A stretch of 64,000 nt of DNA, from assembly GCF_003332885.2 (NCBI RefSeq), contig NZ_QOWJ01000006.1, positions 124,001 through 188,000 on the forward strand. The letters are read 5' to 3'. The notes beneath the pieces are model-generated. The model made no database searches and was not told the DNA's origin. It was given only the letters and a program-made list of their open reading frames with translations. The position numbers and the translations under genes are program-made. Origin of the DNA: Paracnuella aquatica (GTDB taxonomy: Bacteria; Bacteroidota; Bacteroidia; Chitinophagales; Chitinophagaceae). This document shows, piece after piece, positions 25,741 to 33,198 of the stretch; position 1 is the first letter of the stretch; every line of letters starts with the position of its first letter.

Positions 25741-26520
25741 TTAATACAATTGATACAACATCATTGAAGTAAGCATGCCCAGTGCAATGGAAAAAGAAAT
25801 CACCAGCCCGTTCACACCACGGATGATCCCGTTTTGCAAATTGCCATCAATAACATCGGAAAAAGAATTGATCAGCGGCACACCCGGAATCAGGAACAAC
25901 ACGCTGGTTGCAAATGCAATTTCGTGGCTGCTGCCCAGCCCCAGCCATGCAGGCAGTCCGGCCAGTAGCGATGCCACAAAAGCGGCTGCATAAATACACA
26001 GGTATGGGTTGTATTTCTTTTTGGTCAGCTCCTGCCGGGCCGTTAAGCCCGCCACGGTGGCGGTAAAAACAATCAGCAGGTCGGTGGGGCTGCCGCCTGC
26101 AAAGCGGCAAAAGCCGGCGCCGGCCAGCCCCGTCATGGCCAGCGTTACCCAACGCGGGAAATGCGGCAATGCTTTAATCCGTGCCATTTCTTCCTTGATT
26201 TGTGCGATGTTCCAGCCTTCTTCCACTACCCGCCAGCTCATGCGGCTGATGCCCGATACGGTGCGGAAATTAACGCCGTGGTGTGATGTGCGGCGCACCG
26301 AATTGAACAGGTGTTCGTGGTTGCTGCTGGTAATGGTGATGGACAGGGACCGGTAGGAAATGAGTACCTCGGTATGGTGGCCCAGCGCCGTGCTGATGCG
26401 CAGCAACGTGGTGCGTACCCGTTCGGTATTGGCGCCGGAGGCCAGCAGCAGTGAGCCGGTTTCGAGCAGCAGGTTGCCCAATTCCCGCACATCATTGTTT
26501 TGTTGTTTGCCTGTAAGCAT
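25741..26520 (-). CDS. threonine/serine exporter ThrE, N-terminal-half type subunit
   Basis: A 259-residue protein of the ThrE_1 (DUF1212) family. The soluble N-terminal part has the family pattern LLETGSLLLASGANTERVRTTLLRIS and a conserved region around SISITSS-like and RTSHHGVNFRTVS; then come five membrane spans, including LIPGVPLINSFSDVIDGNLQNGIIRG with the conserved P-G-V-P motif. The ATG at 26520 is preferred to a TTG two codons upstream. Co-transcribed with the second exporter half. Confidence 0.9.
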   Translation of the reverse strand: MLTGKQQNNDVRELGNLLLETGSLLLASGANTERVRTTLLRISTALGHHTEVLISYRSLSITITSSNHEHLFNSVRRTSHHGVNFRTVSGISRMSWRVVEEGWNIAQIKEEMARIKALPHFPRWVTLAMTGLAGAGFCRFAGGSPTDLLIVFTATVAGLTARQELTKKKYNPYLCIYAAAFVASLLAGLPAWLGLGSSHEIAFATSVLFLIPGVPLINSFSDVIDGNLQNGIIRGVNGLVISFSIALGMLTSMMLYQLY

Positions 26521-26624
26521 ATGCAATGACTTGAGTGGCGCCGCAAAGAATGGTAAAAATATAGTACCGGCAGGTAACGCTACTCATTCAGGCAAATGAT
26601 TCGCAGGGGGTTGGGTATCACCCC

Positions 26625-27935
26625 TTAAAAACGCAACTGGAAACGGGCAGTAAACACATCGTCGTCGAGATCGGAGTTGAATTTAGAAAGGGAAGTGGCT
26701 TCGTTGCGGACAAAATTGTAGTACACCAAAAACTTCAGGTTGTCGGTAAAATGCCGGGTAAACCCAACGCCAAACGCATGGTAGCGGATGTCGGCCGATG
26801 TGTACTGCGCATTGGCACCACCAATTTCCGCACCTTTTACCTTGCGGTTTGGATCGTACCAGTCGTACTTGAGCATCAGCTCGTTTTTAGGGTTGCCCAG
26901 GTTTTGCAGCAGGTAAAAAAATGCGCCGTCAAAAGGCCGGAGGTACGTGGGCCCTTGCGGTAAAATGCCGGGGTTGGCCGTGCTGTGTGCCGTGCCGGGC
27001 TGGGTGCCCCGCCAGTATTCGCCCCTGATTTCGGTTTTACCCCAACGGTGTTTGTAGGCCACCTGCACATCGGCGCCATGGTAGCGGCGCAGGGCTTTTG
27101 CACCAATATTATCGAGGCTCGAGTCCACCACAAACTTGTATTTATCCGCCGATTCTTCCATTTCCCACTGGTAGCGGGTGGCCTGCCGCCAGCCGCCGTT
27201 CAAAAACGACAGACCGCCGGAAACATTTACCGGGCCTACCTTAATGGGCTTCACCGTCAGGCGGCCAATCAGGTCTTTGTACGAATCAAAATCAGTGATG
27301 CCGCCAGCCGCCAGGCCCTGCCCGTTGAACAGGCCCACGTCGAGCCGGAGCGGTAATTTTTTTGCCTTTTTCCCTTGTTGTTCAAAGCTGATCATGGCGC
27401 CCAGGTCCCGTTCGGTGGGCATCAGTATCTGCGACATGCGGCCCCGCTCGGGCGTTTCCCTGAATGCCGATGAAAGGTTTACCTCGTAACCAAATGGCCG
27501 TGCAAAAAGGCCCATGGTAAGCGAAAGATTTTGTCCTTTGGGCTCATAAAGGCGTGCAAACATATCCCGTACATTCACGCCCCGTTCGGTAGCGTCGATC
27601 TGGAAAGTAAACAGGCCCAGCGGTGCATGACCGGCTTTATCGCGAAAAATGTAATCGAGTTTTACACGGGCCCGGCGCAGCATAAACCGGTTGCTGGAGT
27701 ATTCAGAAAAATTGCCGCCGTCGTATGTAGCAGCCCCTTCCGAGCCTGCCACCTGGTACTGCGGCTGGATGTAGCCGGAAAAATGCAGGTTCTCAAAACG
27801 CTTCACCACAGGCCGCACTGTATCGCGTATAAACAGCGTAGAGTCGTACTCTGTAAGGTATCGTTGTGCCTGCACACTACCGGGCAGGGCACACAGGGCA
27901 CCACAACATAATATGGCCAAAAAAATACTTCTCAT
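26625..27935 (-). CDS. phosphate-selective Porin O/P family outer-membrane protein
   Basis: A 436-residue 16-strand-type porin. Signal peptide MRSIFLAILCCGALCALPGSVQAQ; the ATG at 27935 gives a clean signal, while the upstream TTG adds seven polar residues. Family features are the LHFSGYIQPQYQVAGSEG strand near residue 45, the SSNRFMLRRARVKLDYIF motif, repeated strands such as LPLRLDVGLFNGQG and KNELMLKYDWYDPNRK, and a C-terminal ending DDDVFTARFQLRF with terminal Phe for BAM. Homologues OprO/OprP of Pseudomonas pass polyphosphate or phosphate. It is divergent from the DUF47-PiT operon, and a partial 11-bp repeat array sits between them. Confidence 0.9.
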   Translation of the reverse strand: MRSIFLAILCCGALCALPGSVQAQRYLTEYDSTLFIRDTVRPVVKRFENLHFSGYIQPQYQVAGSEGAATYDGGNFSEYSSNRFMLRRARVKLDYIFRDKAGHAPLGLFTFQIDATERGVNVRDMFARLYEPKGQNLSLTMGLFARPFGYEVNLSSAFRETPERGRMSQILMPTERDLGAMISFEQQGKKAKKLPLRLDVGLFNGQGLAAGGITDFDSYKDLIGRLTVKPIKVGPVNVSGGLSFLNGGWRQATRYQWEMEESADKYKFVVDSSLDNIGAKALRRYHGADVQVAYKHRWGKTEIRGEYWRGTQPGTAHSTANPGILPQGPTYLRPFDGAFFYLLQNLGNPKNELMLKYDWYDPNRKVKGAEIGGANAQYTSADIRYHAFGVGFTRHFTDNLKFLVYYNFVRNEATSLSKFNSDLDDDVFTARFQLRF

Positions 27936-28023
27936 GAATCGATGTATGGGACCCAAAGAGCCCTATTTCATTTTTTCTGTATGCGAAGTTGGCACGATGC
28001 TGAAAATTTGGGCAGAAAGCTAT

Positions 28024-28051
28024 GTTACCAAATCATTAAGTTTGGCATTGT
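28024..28051. promoter_or_regulatory. weak PHO-box-like repeats between porin and DUF47 genes
   Basis: Plus strand: TTACC (28025), TTAAG (28036) and a poor ATTGT (28047), spaced 11 bases. Read on the minus strand the same place gives TTAAT and GTAAC, also 11 apart. It could serve either gene. The spacing from the array register to the -7 box of DUF47 (28076) is the same as at the PhoB-like gene. Only two units are good, so confidence is limited. Confidence 0.4.
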
Positions 28052-28075
28052 AAATGTTGCCACTAAAAGGTGGCA

Positions 28076-28083
28076 TAACTTTG
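28076..28083 (+). promoter_or_regulatory. -7 promoter box of the DUF47-PiT operon
   Basis: TAACTTTG, a perfect TAnnTTTG match 26 bases before the DUF47 start. Confidence 0.65.
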
Positions 28084-28108
28084 CGCACCTTTTATAAAAT
28101 ATTACTCT

Positions 28109-28756
28109 ATGGCGTTAAATTCCTTCATGAAGTTGTTCATGCCAAAGGATAAGATCTTTTACAGTCTGTTCGAAGAATGTGCAGATAATGTAGAAAAAAT
28201 GGCAAAGCTGCTTTGCCAGTCGATCAATGAGCCCGATTTTGACCAGCGACAGCAACTCATCACCCAGATGGAAGATCTGGAACATGCCAACGACGAATTA
28301 ACCCACCGCATCTTTACCGAACTCGGTCGCAACTTTATCACGCCTTTCGACCGCGAAGACATTCACTACCTCGCTTCTTCACTTGATGATATTGCCGATT
28401 ACATTTATGCATCGGCCAAAAAAATCAACTTCTACCGCGTTAATCCAAACGATATTGGATTGCTCAAACTTTCCGAGATCATCCAGCAAAGTGCCTGCGA
28501 GGTGCGCAAAGCCGTAGGCGAGCTGCGCAACATGAAGAACATGCGCCTCATCACCGAGTCGCTGGTAAAGATCAACTCACTGGAAAATCAGGCCGACGAC
28601 ATGTTCGACATGAGCATTGAACGTCTGTTTGCCACCGAGCCCGATGCAAAAGAGGTGATCAAAAAGCGGGAAATTTATCAGGTAATGGAAACCGCAACCG
28701 ACAAATGCGAAGATGCGGCCAATGTGATCGAATCCATTATTGTAAAATACGCGTAA
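28109..28756 (+). CDS. DUF47/TIGR00153 PhoU-like phosphate transport accessory protein
   Basis: A 215-residue all-helical cytoplasmic protein of the DUF47 family, relatives of PhoU that sit with PiT transporters and are thought to gate or regulate them. Visible features are the N-terminal LFMPKDKIFYSLFEECADNVEKMAKLL, ADLEHANDE-like E-x-x-x-D metal-cluster motifs (MEDLEHANDELTHRIFTEL; ENQADDMFDMSIERLF), and ITPFDREDIHYLASSLDDIADYI near residue 70. Standard length. It precedes the PiT gene by 156 bases and is presumably in the same operon. Confidence 0.93.
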   Translation: MALNSFMKLFMPKDKIFYSLFEECADNVEKMAKLLCQSINEPDFDQRQQLITQMEDLEHANDELTHRIFTELGRNFITPFDREDIHYLASSLDDIADYIYASAKKINFYRVNPNDIGLLKLSEIIQQSACEVRKAVGELRNMKNMRLITESLVKINSLENQADDMFDMSIERLFATEPDAKEVIKKREIYQVMETATDKCEDAANVIESIIVKYA

Positions 28757-28780
28757 GCATTGCTGTTAGTAGTGTGTTGG

Positions 28781-28855
28781 TATTATTGATTATTTATTAT
28801 TCATTATTTGGTGTAGCAGTTCATCTGCAATAATCAATAATAAATAATCAATAAT
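28781..28855. repeat. stuttering inverted repeat before the PiT gene
   Basis: The left arm 28781-28809 is a chain of TATT/GATTATTTATT words; the right arm 28829-28855 is AATAATCAATAATAAATAATCAATAAT, given here as the word AATAATCA repeated with slips. The arms are nearly perfect reverse complements across a 19-base loop. It lies 57 bases before the PiT start. Confidence 0.7.
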
Positions 28856-28912
28856 CTTGGTTTCTCTTACACTTCAAGCAACACTGCATTTTTATATAAT
28901 CACATTCCTACC

Positions 28913-30118
28913 ATGACCTTTTTGATTGTCATCATTGCGCTGGCACTGATATTCGATTATATCAACGGCTTTCATGATGCCGCCAACTCCATCGCCACCG
29001 TGGTGTCTACCAAAGTGCTCACGCCGTTCCAGGCGGTACTTTGGGCAGCGCTGTTCAACTTCTTAGCCTTTTTTATTTTTAAAGACCACGGCGTAGCCGA
29101 TACCGTTGCCAAAACCGTTAAGCCCGATCATGTAGCGCCCACCATCATGCTCACCGTTGTTTTTTCGGGGCTGGTGGCCGCCATTACCTGGAACCTGTTT
29201 ACCTGGTGGTTTGGCATTCCGTCTTCTTCTTCGCATACACTTATTGGTGGCTTTGCCGGTGCCGGTATTGCTGCCGGTGGTTTCGATGCCGTAAATGCGC
29301 CGGTGGTACTCAACACCGCTGCGTTCATTTTGCTGGCGCCGTTTGTGGGGATGCTTTTTGCCTTTGTTATTTCGTTGTGGTTTATTTTTTCCTTCCGCAA
29401 AGGGGCTGCGCCCAAATTGGTTTCCCTGGTGATACTTGGATTAATCAGCTGGTTCCTGGCCACCCACCTCGAAACCGACCCGGCCAAGCTGCAGTCGCAC
29501 TACGAGTCGTATGCCATGAAGGTGATTTTTTACTCCAAAAACTTTAAGTGGATCCTGCTCGCTTTTATAGTGGTGGTGCTGGCGGTATTTACCCTTTGGC
29601 TCAGCACGCTGAATGCTGCTAAAGCAAACGTGTGGTTCAAGCGCCTGCAACTGGTTTCTTCCGCGGCATTTTCTATTGGCCACGGCGGCAACGATGCGCA
29701 GAAAGTAATGGGGATCATTACTGCGGCACTCATTGCCCACGGCAGCATTACAACATTTGAAGAAATGCCTACCTGGGTGCCGCTGGCCTGTTATGCAGCC
29801 ATTGGCATAGGTACCATGAGTGGCGGCTGGAAGATTGTAAAAACAATGGGTACCCGCATTACCAAGGTTACCCCGTTTGAAGGTGTAGCTGCCGAAACGG
29901 CCGGTGCCATTACCCTGTTCACCACCGAGGCGTTGAAAATACCCGTGAGCACCACGCATACCATTACTGGTGCCATCATTGGCGTGGGTGCCACCAAGCG
30001 CCTGAGCGCCGTTCGCTGGGGTGTAACTATCAACCTGCTTTGGGCCTGGATCCTGACCATCCCCGTTAGTGCGTTGCTGGCGGCGTTTGTGTTTTGGATC
30101 GCGAATATGATTTTATAA
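28913..30118 (+). CDS. PiT-family inorganic phosphate transporter
   Basis: A 401-residue inner-membrane phosphate permease that couples uptake to protons or sodium. Both inverted PiT repeats are present: the N-terminal signature FDYINGFHDAANSIATVVSTK (about 12-32) and the second copy FSIGHGGNDAQKVMGII (about 253-269). About ten membrane spans are visible with a charged central loop (SFRKGAAPK). The conserved IPSSSSHTLIGG and VSTTHTITGAIIG segments, each a substrate-binding hairpin, are intact. Located downstream of the DUF47 gene, the commonest bacterial pairing. Confidence 0.95.
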   Translation: MTFLIVIIALALIFDYINGFHDAANSIATVVSTKVLTPFQAVLWAALFNFLAFFIFKDHGVADTVAKTVKPDHVAPTIMLTVVFSGLVAAITWNLFTWWFGIPSSSSHTLIGGFAGAGIAAGGFDAVNAPVVLNTAAFILLAPFVGMLFAFVISLWFIFSFRKGAAPKLVSLVILGLISWFLATHLETDPAKLQSHYESYAMKVIFYSKNFKWILLAFIVVVLAVFTLWLSTLNAAKANVWFKRLQLVSSAAFSIGHGGNDAQKVMGIITAALIAHGSITTFEEMPTWVPLACYAAIGIGTMSGGWKIVKTMGTRITKVTPFEGVAAETAGAITLFTTEALKIPVSTTHTITGAIIGVGATKRLSAVRWGVTINLLWAWILTIPVSALLAAFVFWIANMIL

Positions 30119-30174
30119 CCGCCGCCTGCTGCGTGCCCAAAAGGCTTGCTGCAGGTTTTTATACTGTTTTATAG

Positions 30175-30218
30175 AAAGGCATTTTGCACGGCCGTGGCAA
30201 AATGCCTTTTGTTTTTTT
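30175..30218 (+). terminator. intrinsic terminator after the PiT gene
   Basis: A stem of at least 10 bp, GGCATTTTGC with GCAAAATGCC, around a self-complementary centre, followed by TTTTGTTTTTTT. About 60 bases after the PiT stop. Confidence 0.87.
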
Positions 30219-30331
30219 AAGTAAAAATGCAACGGCTATTACTGGTTTAAAAAAGCCAAATGGAAGATGAACTTTAGCCTGCTGCGCAAATCAATTCAAG
30301 GGCCGCCGGCCCAGCCCCCTTACTTTGCAGT

Positions 30332-31702
30332 ATGAAAGGACGCGTATTTCGACTATTGCGGCGCCGGGCCAAGTACCTGTTCGATCGGATTGGCAGCGAA
30401 AGCCTGAAGCGTACTTTTCTGCAGGGCGTTCCTTTCTGGGTGGCGTCCATACTTACCGGCCTGCTGGCGGTGGGCTATGCGCAGTTGTTTAGTTACGCCG
30501 AAAAACTGTCGGAAAGCATTTTTCATGCTTATAAATGGGCTTTTTTTATCATCACGCCGCTGTGTTTTGTAGCAGCCTGGTGGGTGGTAAAAAAATGGGC
30601 GTCCAATGCACGGGGCAGCGGCATTCCGCAGGTAATGGCTGCCTTGGAACTATCCACGCCACGCCACCAGCATAAAATAGACAGCCTGCTCAACCTGCGC
30701 ATCATCGTCGTAAAAATCTGCTCCAGCCTGGTAATGGTATTGGGCGGCGGCGCCGTTGGCCGCGAAGGTCCAACGATACAATTGGCGGGTTCGGTTTTTC
30801 GCATTGTAAACCGCGGCATACCCGCCAGCTGGCCACGGCTGTCGGGGCAAAGCTTTATCCTCACCGGTGCAGCAGCCGGTTTGGCCGCGGCCTTCAATAC
30901 ACCGCTGGGCGGGTTGGTGTTTGCGGTGGAGGAGTTGGCACGTATTCATGTCCGTTATTTCCGCACCGCGCTTTTTTCCGCCGTTATTATTGCTGGCCTT
31001 ACGGCACAGGGCATATTGGGCCCTTACCTCTATCTGGGCTACCCCGATGTTAGCCACCTGAAGTTTTCTGTATTTTTTGCAGTGATGCTGGTAGCCATTA
31101 TTTCGGGGCTGGCGGGCAGCGGCATGAGCCGGCTTATTTTACAACTAATGCAATGGCGCAGCGGGCTGCGCAACAAAAACGTGGCCTACCTGGTGGCTTG
31201 TGGTTTGGTGGTGGCTGCGCTGGCCAACTTTGTGAGCTACGAGATCATGGGCTCGGGTAAAGAGCTGATGACGCGGTTGTTGTTTACCGAAAACAAAGAC
31301 GCCGAATGGCATGCCGTGCTAATGCGGGTAGCCGGTCCCGTTATATCGTTTACTACCGGTGCGGCAGGCGGCGTGTTTGCGCCATCGCTGGCAGCGGGTG
31401 CCGGCATTGGTGCGCTGGTGGCGGGTTTGATGGACTTTGTAGGTTCCAATGCCAACATACTGGTACTGGGCGGCATGGTGGGCTTTTTAACCGGCGTTAC
31501 CCGCACACCTTTTACATCGGCCATATTGGTGCTGGAAATGACCGACCGCCACAGTGTGATCTTTCACCTGTTGCTGGCTGCCATGGTGGCCAACCTTGCT
31601 GCCATTTTTATTGACAAACACTCATTTTACGACCGCCTGAAAAAACAATATCTATCCGAGGCGCACCGTGCCGGCGACCTGCCTGCCACGCCACCGGCCT
31701 GA
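30332..31702 (+). CDS. ClC-family chloride channel/transporter
   Basis: A 456-residue ClC protein. Signature segments are present in order: GSGIPQVMAALE (selectivity Ser), GREGPTIQLAGS with the gating glutamate Glu145, and GVFAPSLAAGAGIGALV. A second glutamate in GLVFAVEELARIH occurs where proton-coupled exchangers have their inner glutamate, so H+/Cl- antiport is plausible. About 11 membrane segments. No CBS domains follow; the C-terminus is a short polar tail. The start ATG lies only a few bases after a TTACTTTGC segment resembling a -7 box, which would make the mRNA nearly leaderless. Confidence 0.94.
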   Translation: MKGRVFRLLRRRAKYLFDRIGSESLKRTFLQGVPFWVASILTGLLAVGYAQLFSYAEKLSESIFHAYKWAFFIITPLCFVAAWWVVKKWASNARGSGIPQVMAALELSTPRHQHKIDSLLNLRIIVVKICSSLVMVLGGGAVGREGPTIQLAGSVFRIVNRGIPASWPRLSGQSFILTGAAAGLAAAFNTPLGGLVFAVEELARIHVRYFRTALFSAVIIAGLTAQGILGPYLYLGYPDVSHLKFSVFFAVMLVAIISGLAGSGMSRLILQLMQWRSGLRNKNVAYLVACGLVVAALANFVSYEIMGSGKELMTRLLFTENKDAEWHAVLMRVAGPVISFTTGAAGGVFAPSLAAGAGIGALVAGLMDFVGSNANILVLGGMVGFLTGVTRTPFTSAILVLEMTDRHSVIFHLLLAAMVANLAAIFIDKHSFYDRLKKQYLSEAHRAGDLPATPPA

Positions 31703-31753
31703 GCTCAGTTGCGCAGCATTGGCCCGAATAGTTTAAAAATGTGGCATAACTCC

Positions 31754-31761
31754 TACTTTTG
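31754..31761 (+). promoter_or_regulatory. -7 promoter box of galE
   Basis: TACTTTTG, a perfect TAnnTTTG match 18 bases before the galE ATG; it overlaps an in-frame upstream TTG, which is therefore not the start. Confidence 0.65.
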
Positions 31762-31779
31762 CCCTTCAACCTTTACCTC

Positions 31780-32838
31780 ATGGCCAAGATTCTTGTCACC
31801 GGTGGCTGCGGCTACATTGGTTCGCATACGCTGGTAGACCTCATCGAAAACGGATACGACGTGGTGTGCGTGGATAACAACTCCCGCTCCAACCCCAACA
31901 TTTTGCAGGGCGTAGAACGCATTACCGGCAAAACGGTAAAAAACTATAAAGTCGATCTGTGCTCTTTCGACGATACCCATGCCATTTTCCAGGAAAACCC
32001 CGACATCCAGGGCATCATCCATTTTGCCGCATACAAAGCCGTTGGCGAATCGGTGGAGAAGCCGCTGATGTATTTTGAAAACAACCTGAGCTCGCTGATG
32101 AACCTGCTGAAATGCGTGCAGGAATTCAACACGCCCTGGTTTGTGTTCTCCTCTTCGTGCACCGTGTACGGCAACCCCGACGAGCAGATGGTAACCGAGG
32201 AAACGCCACCCAAGCCGGCTGCATCGCCTTATGGCTATACCAAGCAAATGGGCGAACAGATCCTGAGCGAATGGCAAAAGGCCTGCCCGCAAACCTCGGT
32301 GATCCTGCTGCGCTATTTCAACCCGGTTGGTGCGCATCCGTCGATACAAATTGGTGAGCTGCCCATTGGCCGCCCCATGAACCTGGTGCCCGCCATCACG
32401 CAAACCGCCATTGGCAAGCTGCCGCAAATGACCGTGCACGGCACCGACTACGACACCCGCGACGGCAGCTGTGTTCGCGATTATATCCACGTAAGCGATA
32501 TTGCCCATGCCCACACGCTGTCCATCCGCTACCTGCAGGAAGGCCGCAACGGCGGCGGCTGCGAAGTGCTGAACCTGGGCACCGGCAACGGCGTAACCGT
32601 GCTGGAAGCCATCCAGATGTTTGAAAAAGTAAGCGGCCAGAAACTGAACTATGTAACCGGCCCACGTCGTCCCGGCGATGTGGTGGCCATTTATGCCAAC
32701 AACGACCGGGCAAAAGAACGCCTGGGTTGGGAAATAAAATACGGCCTCGAAGAAATGATGGACACCGCCTGGAAATGGGAGCTGCGCCTCAAAGAAGACA
32801 AGCAACTGTTCCAAATGGTGAATGCGCAATTGAATTGA
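31780..32838 (+). CDS. galE: UDP-glucose 4-epimerase
   Basis: A 352-residue short-chain dehydrogenase-fold enzyme that interconverts UDP-glucose and UDP-galactose with bound NAD. The NAD-binding GGCGYIGSHT lies at residues 8-17. Further motifs are HFAAYKAVGES, the Ser/Tyr/Lys catalytic set in SSSCTVYG and SPYGYTKQMGEQ, and substrate-binding LRYFNPVGAHPS and GDGSCVRDYIHV-type segment (TRDGSCVRDYIHVSDIA). Length and end (LGWEIKYGLEEMMDTAWKWE) are standard. The start at 31780 is set by the promoter box. It supplies sugar nucleotides for envelope polysaccharide or galactose use; no sugar operon surrounds it. Confidence 0.96.
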   Translation: MAKILVTGGCGYIGSHTLVDLIENGYDVVCVDNNSRSNPNILQGVERITGKTVKNYKVDLCSFDDTHAIFQENPDIQGIIHFAAYKAVGESVEKPLMYFENNLSSLMNLLKCVQEFNTPWFVFSSSCTVYGNPDEQMVTEETPPKPAASPYGYTKQMGEQILSEWQKACPQTSVILLRYFNPVGAHPSIQIGELPIGRPMNLVPAITQTAIGKLPQMTVHGTDYDTRDGSCVRDYIHVSDIAHAHTLSIRYLQEGRNGGGCEVLNLGTGNGVTVLEAIQMFEKVSGQKLNYVTGPRRPGDVVAIYANNDRAKERLGWEIKYGLEEMMDTAWKWELRLKEDKQLFQMVNAQLN

Positions 32839-32858
32839 ACTGCATTTTGATATAACTG

Positions 32859-32887
32859 AAAACCTCCCAGAGCCGGGAGGTTTTTTT
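32859..32887 (+). terminator. intrinsic terminator after galE
   Basis: Stem AAAACCTCCC with GGGAGGTTTT around AGAGCC, followed by further T residues (seven in all after GG). Confidence 0.88.
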
Positions 32888-32939
32888 ATGGCTGTATTTT
32901 TCCTAGGTTTATTTAGGAAAAATTGTAACTCCCGGAGTT

Positions 32940-33024
32940 GTCATGCCGACGCAGGTCGGCATCTCCTACATCTCGCGGAGTTTAAATAAACCACAAGGGG
33001 ATGCCGAAACGAGTTCGGCATGAC
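32940..33024. repeat. GTCATGCCGA palindromic repeat, complete copy
   Basis: The left arm GTCATGCCGACGCAGGTCGG (32940 on) folds on itself and continues CATCTCC. The right arm 32997-33024 reads GGGGATGCCGAAACGAGTTC then GGCATGAC. Outer ends GTCATGCC and GGCATGAC are exact inverted partners. The 30-base centre differs from the copy at 13423. The 360-base gap that contains it has no other feature apart from a galE terminator and a small TTTTTCCTA/TAGGAAAAA hairpin at 32896-32922. Confidence 0.75.
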
Positions 33025-33186
33025 AAGACCGAGGGTTGAGTAAGTCTTTTGCTCAGCAAAATTTGCCAAAAAGCAAAGCCGCCAAACAGCCTTTTTAATC
33101 CCCCAAACCACTTAGGAGCAAATAAAATATCCCCTTCTGCCACAGGCTTTTGCATTCTGTTGAACATGCGGTTGGGCTATGGGTAT

Positions 33187-33194
33187 TAAATTTG
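33187..33194 (+). promoter_or_regulatory. -7 promoter box of the 737-residue gene
   Basis: TAAATTTG, a perfect TAnnTTTG match only 4 bases before the first ATG (33199). A start at 33208 or 33214 would leave a more usual leader, so the first ATG may not be used. Confidence 0.5.
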
Positions 33195-33198
33195 CTTT

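Noticed and set aside
31753-32829. A 358-codon open frame on the minus strand opposite galE
   Set aside because: It mirrors the codon structure of galE, has no signal or family motif, and galE is unmistakable on the plus strand.
32982-33167. 61-codon minus-strand frame ending in SCRTRFGIPLWFI
   Set aside because: Its end is the translated repeat at 32940; no family or start signal.
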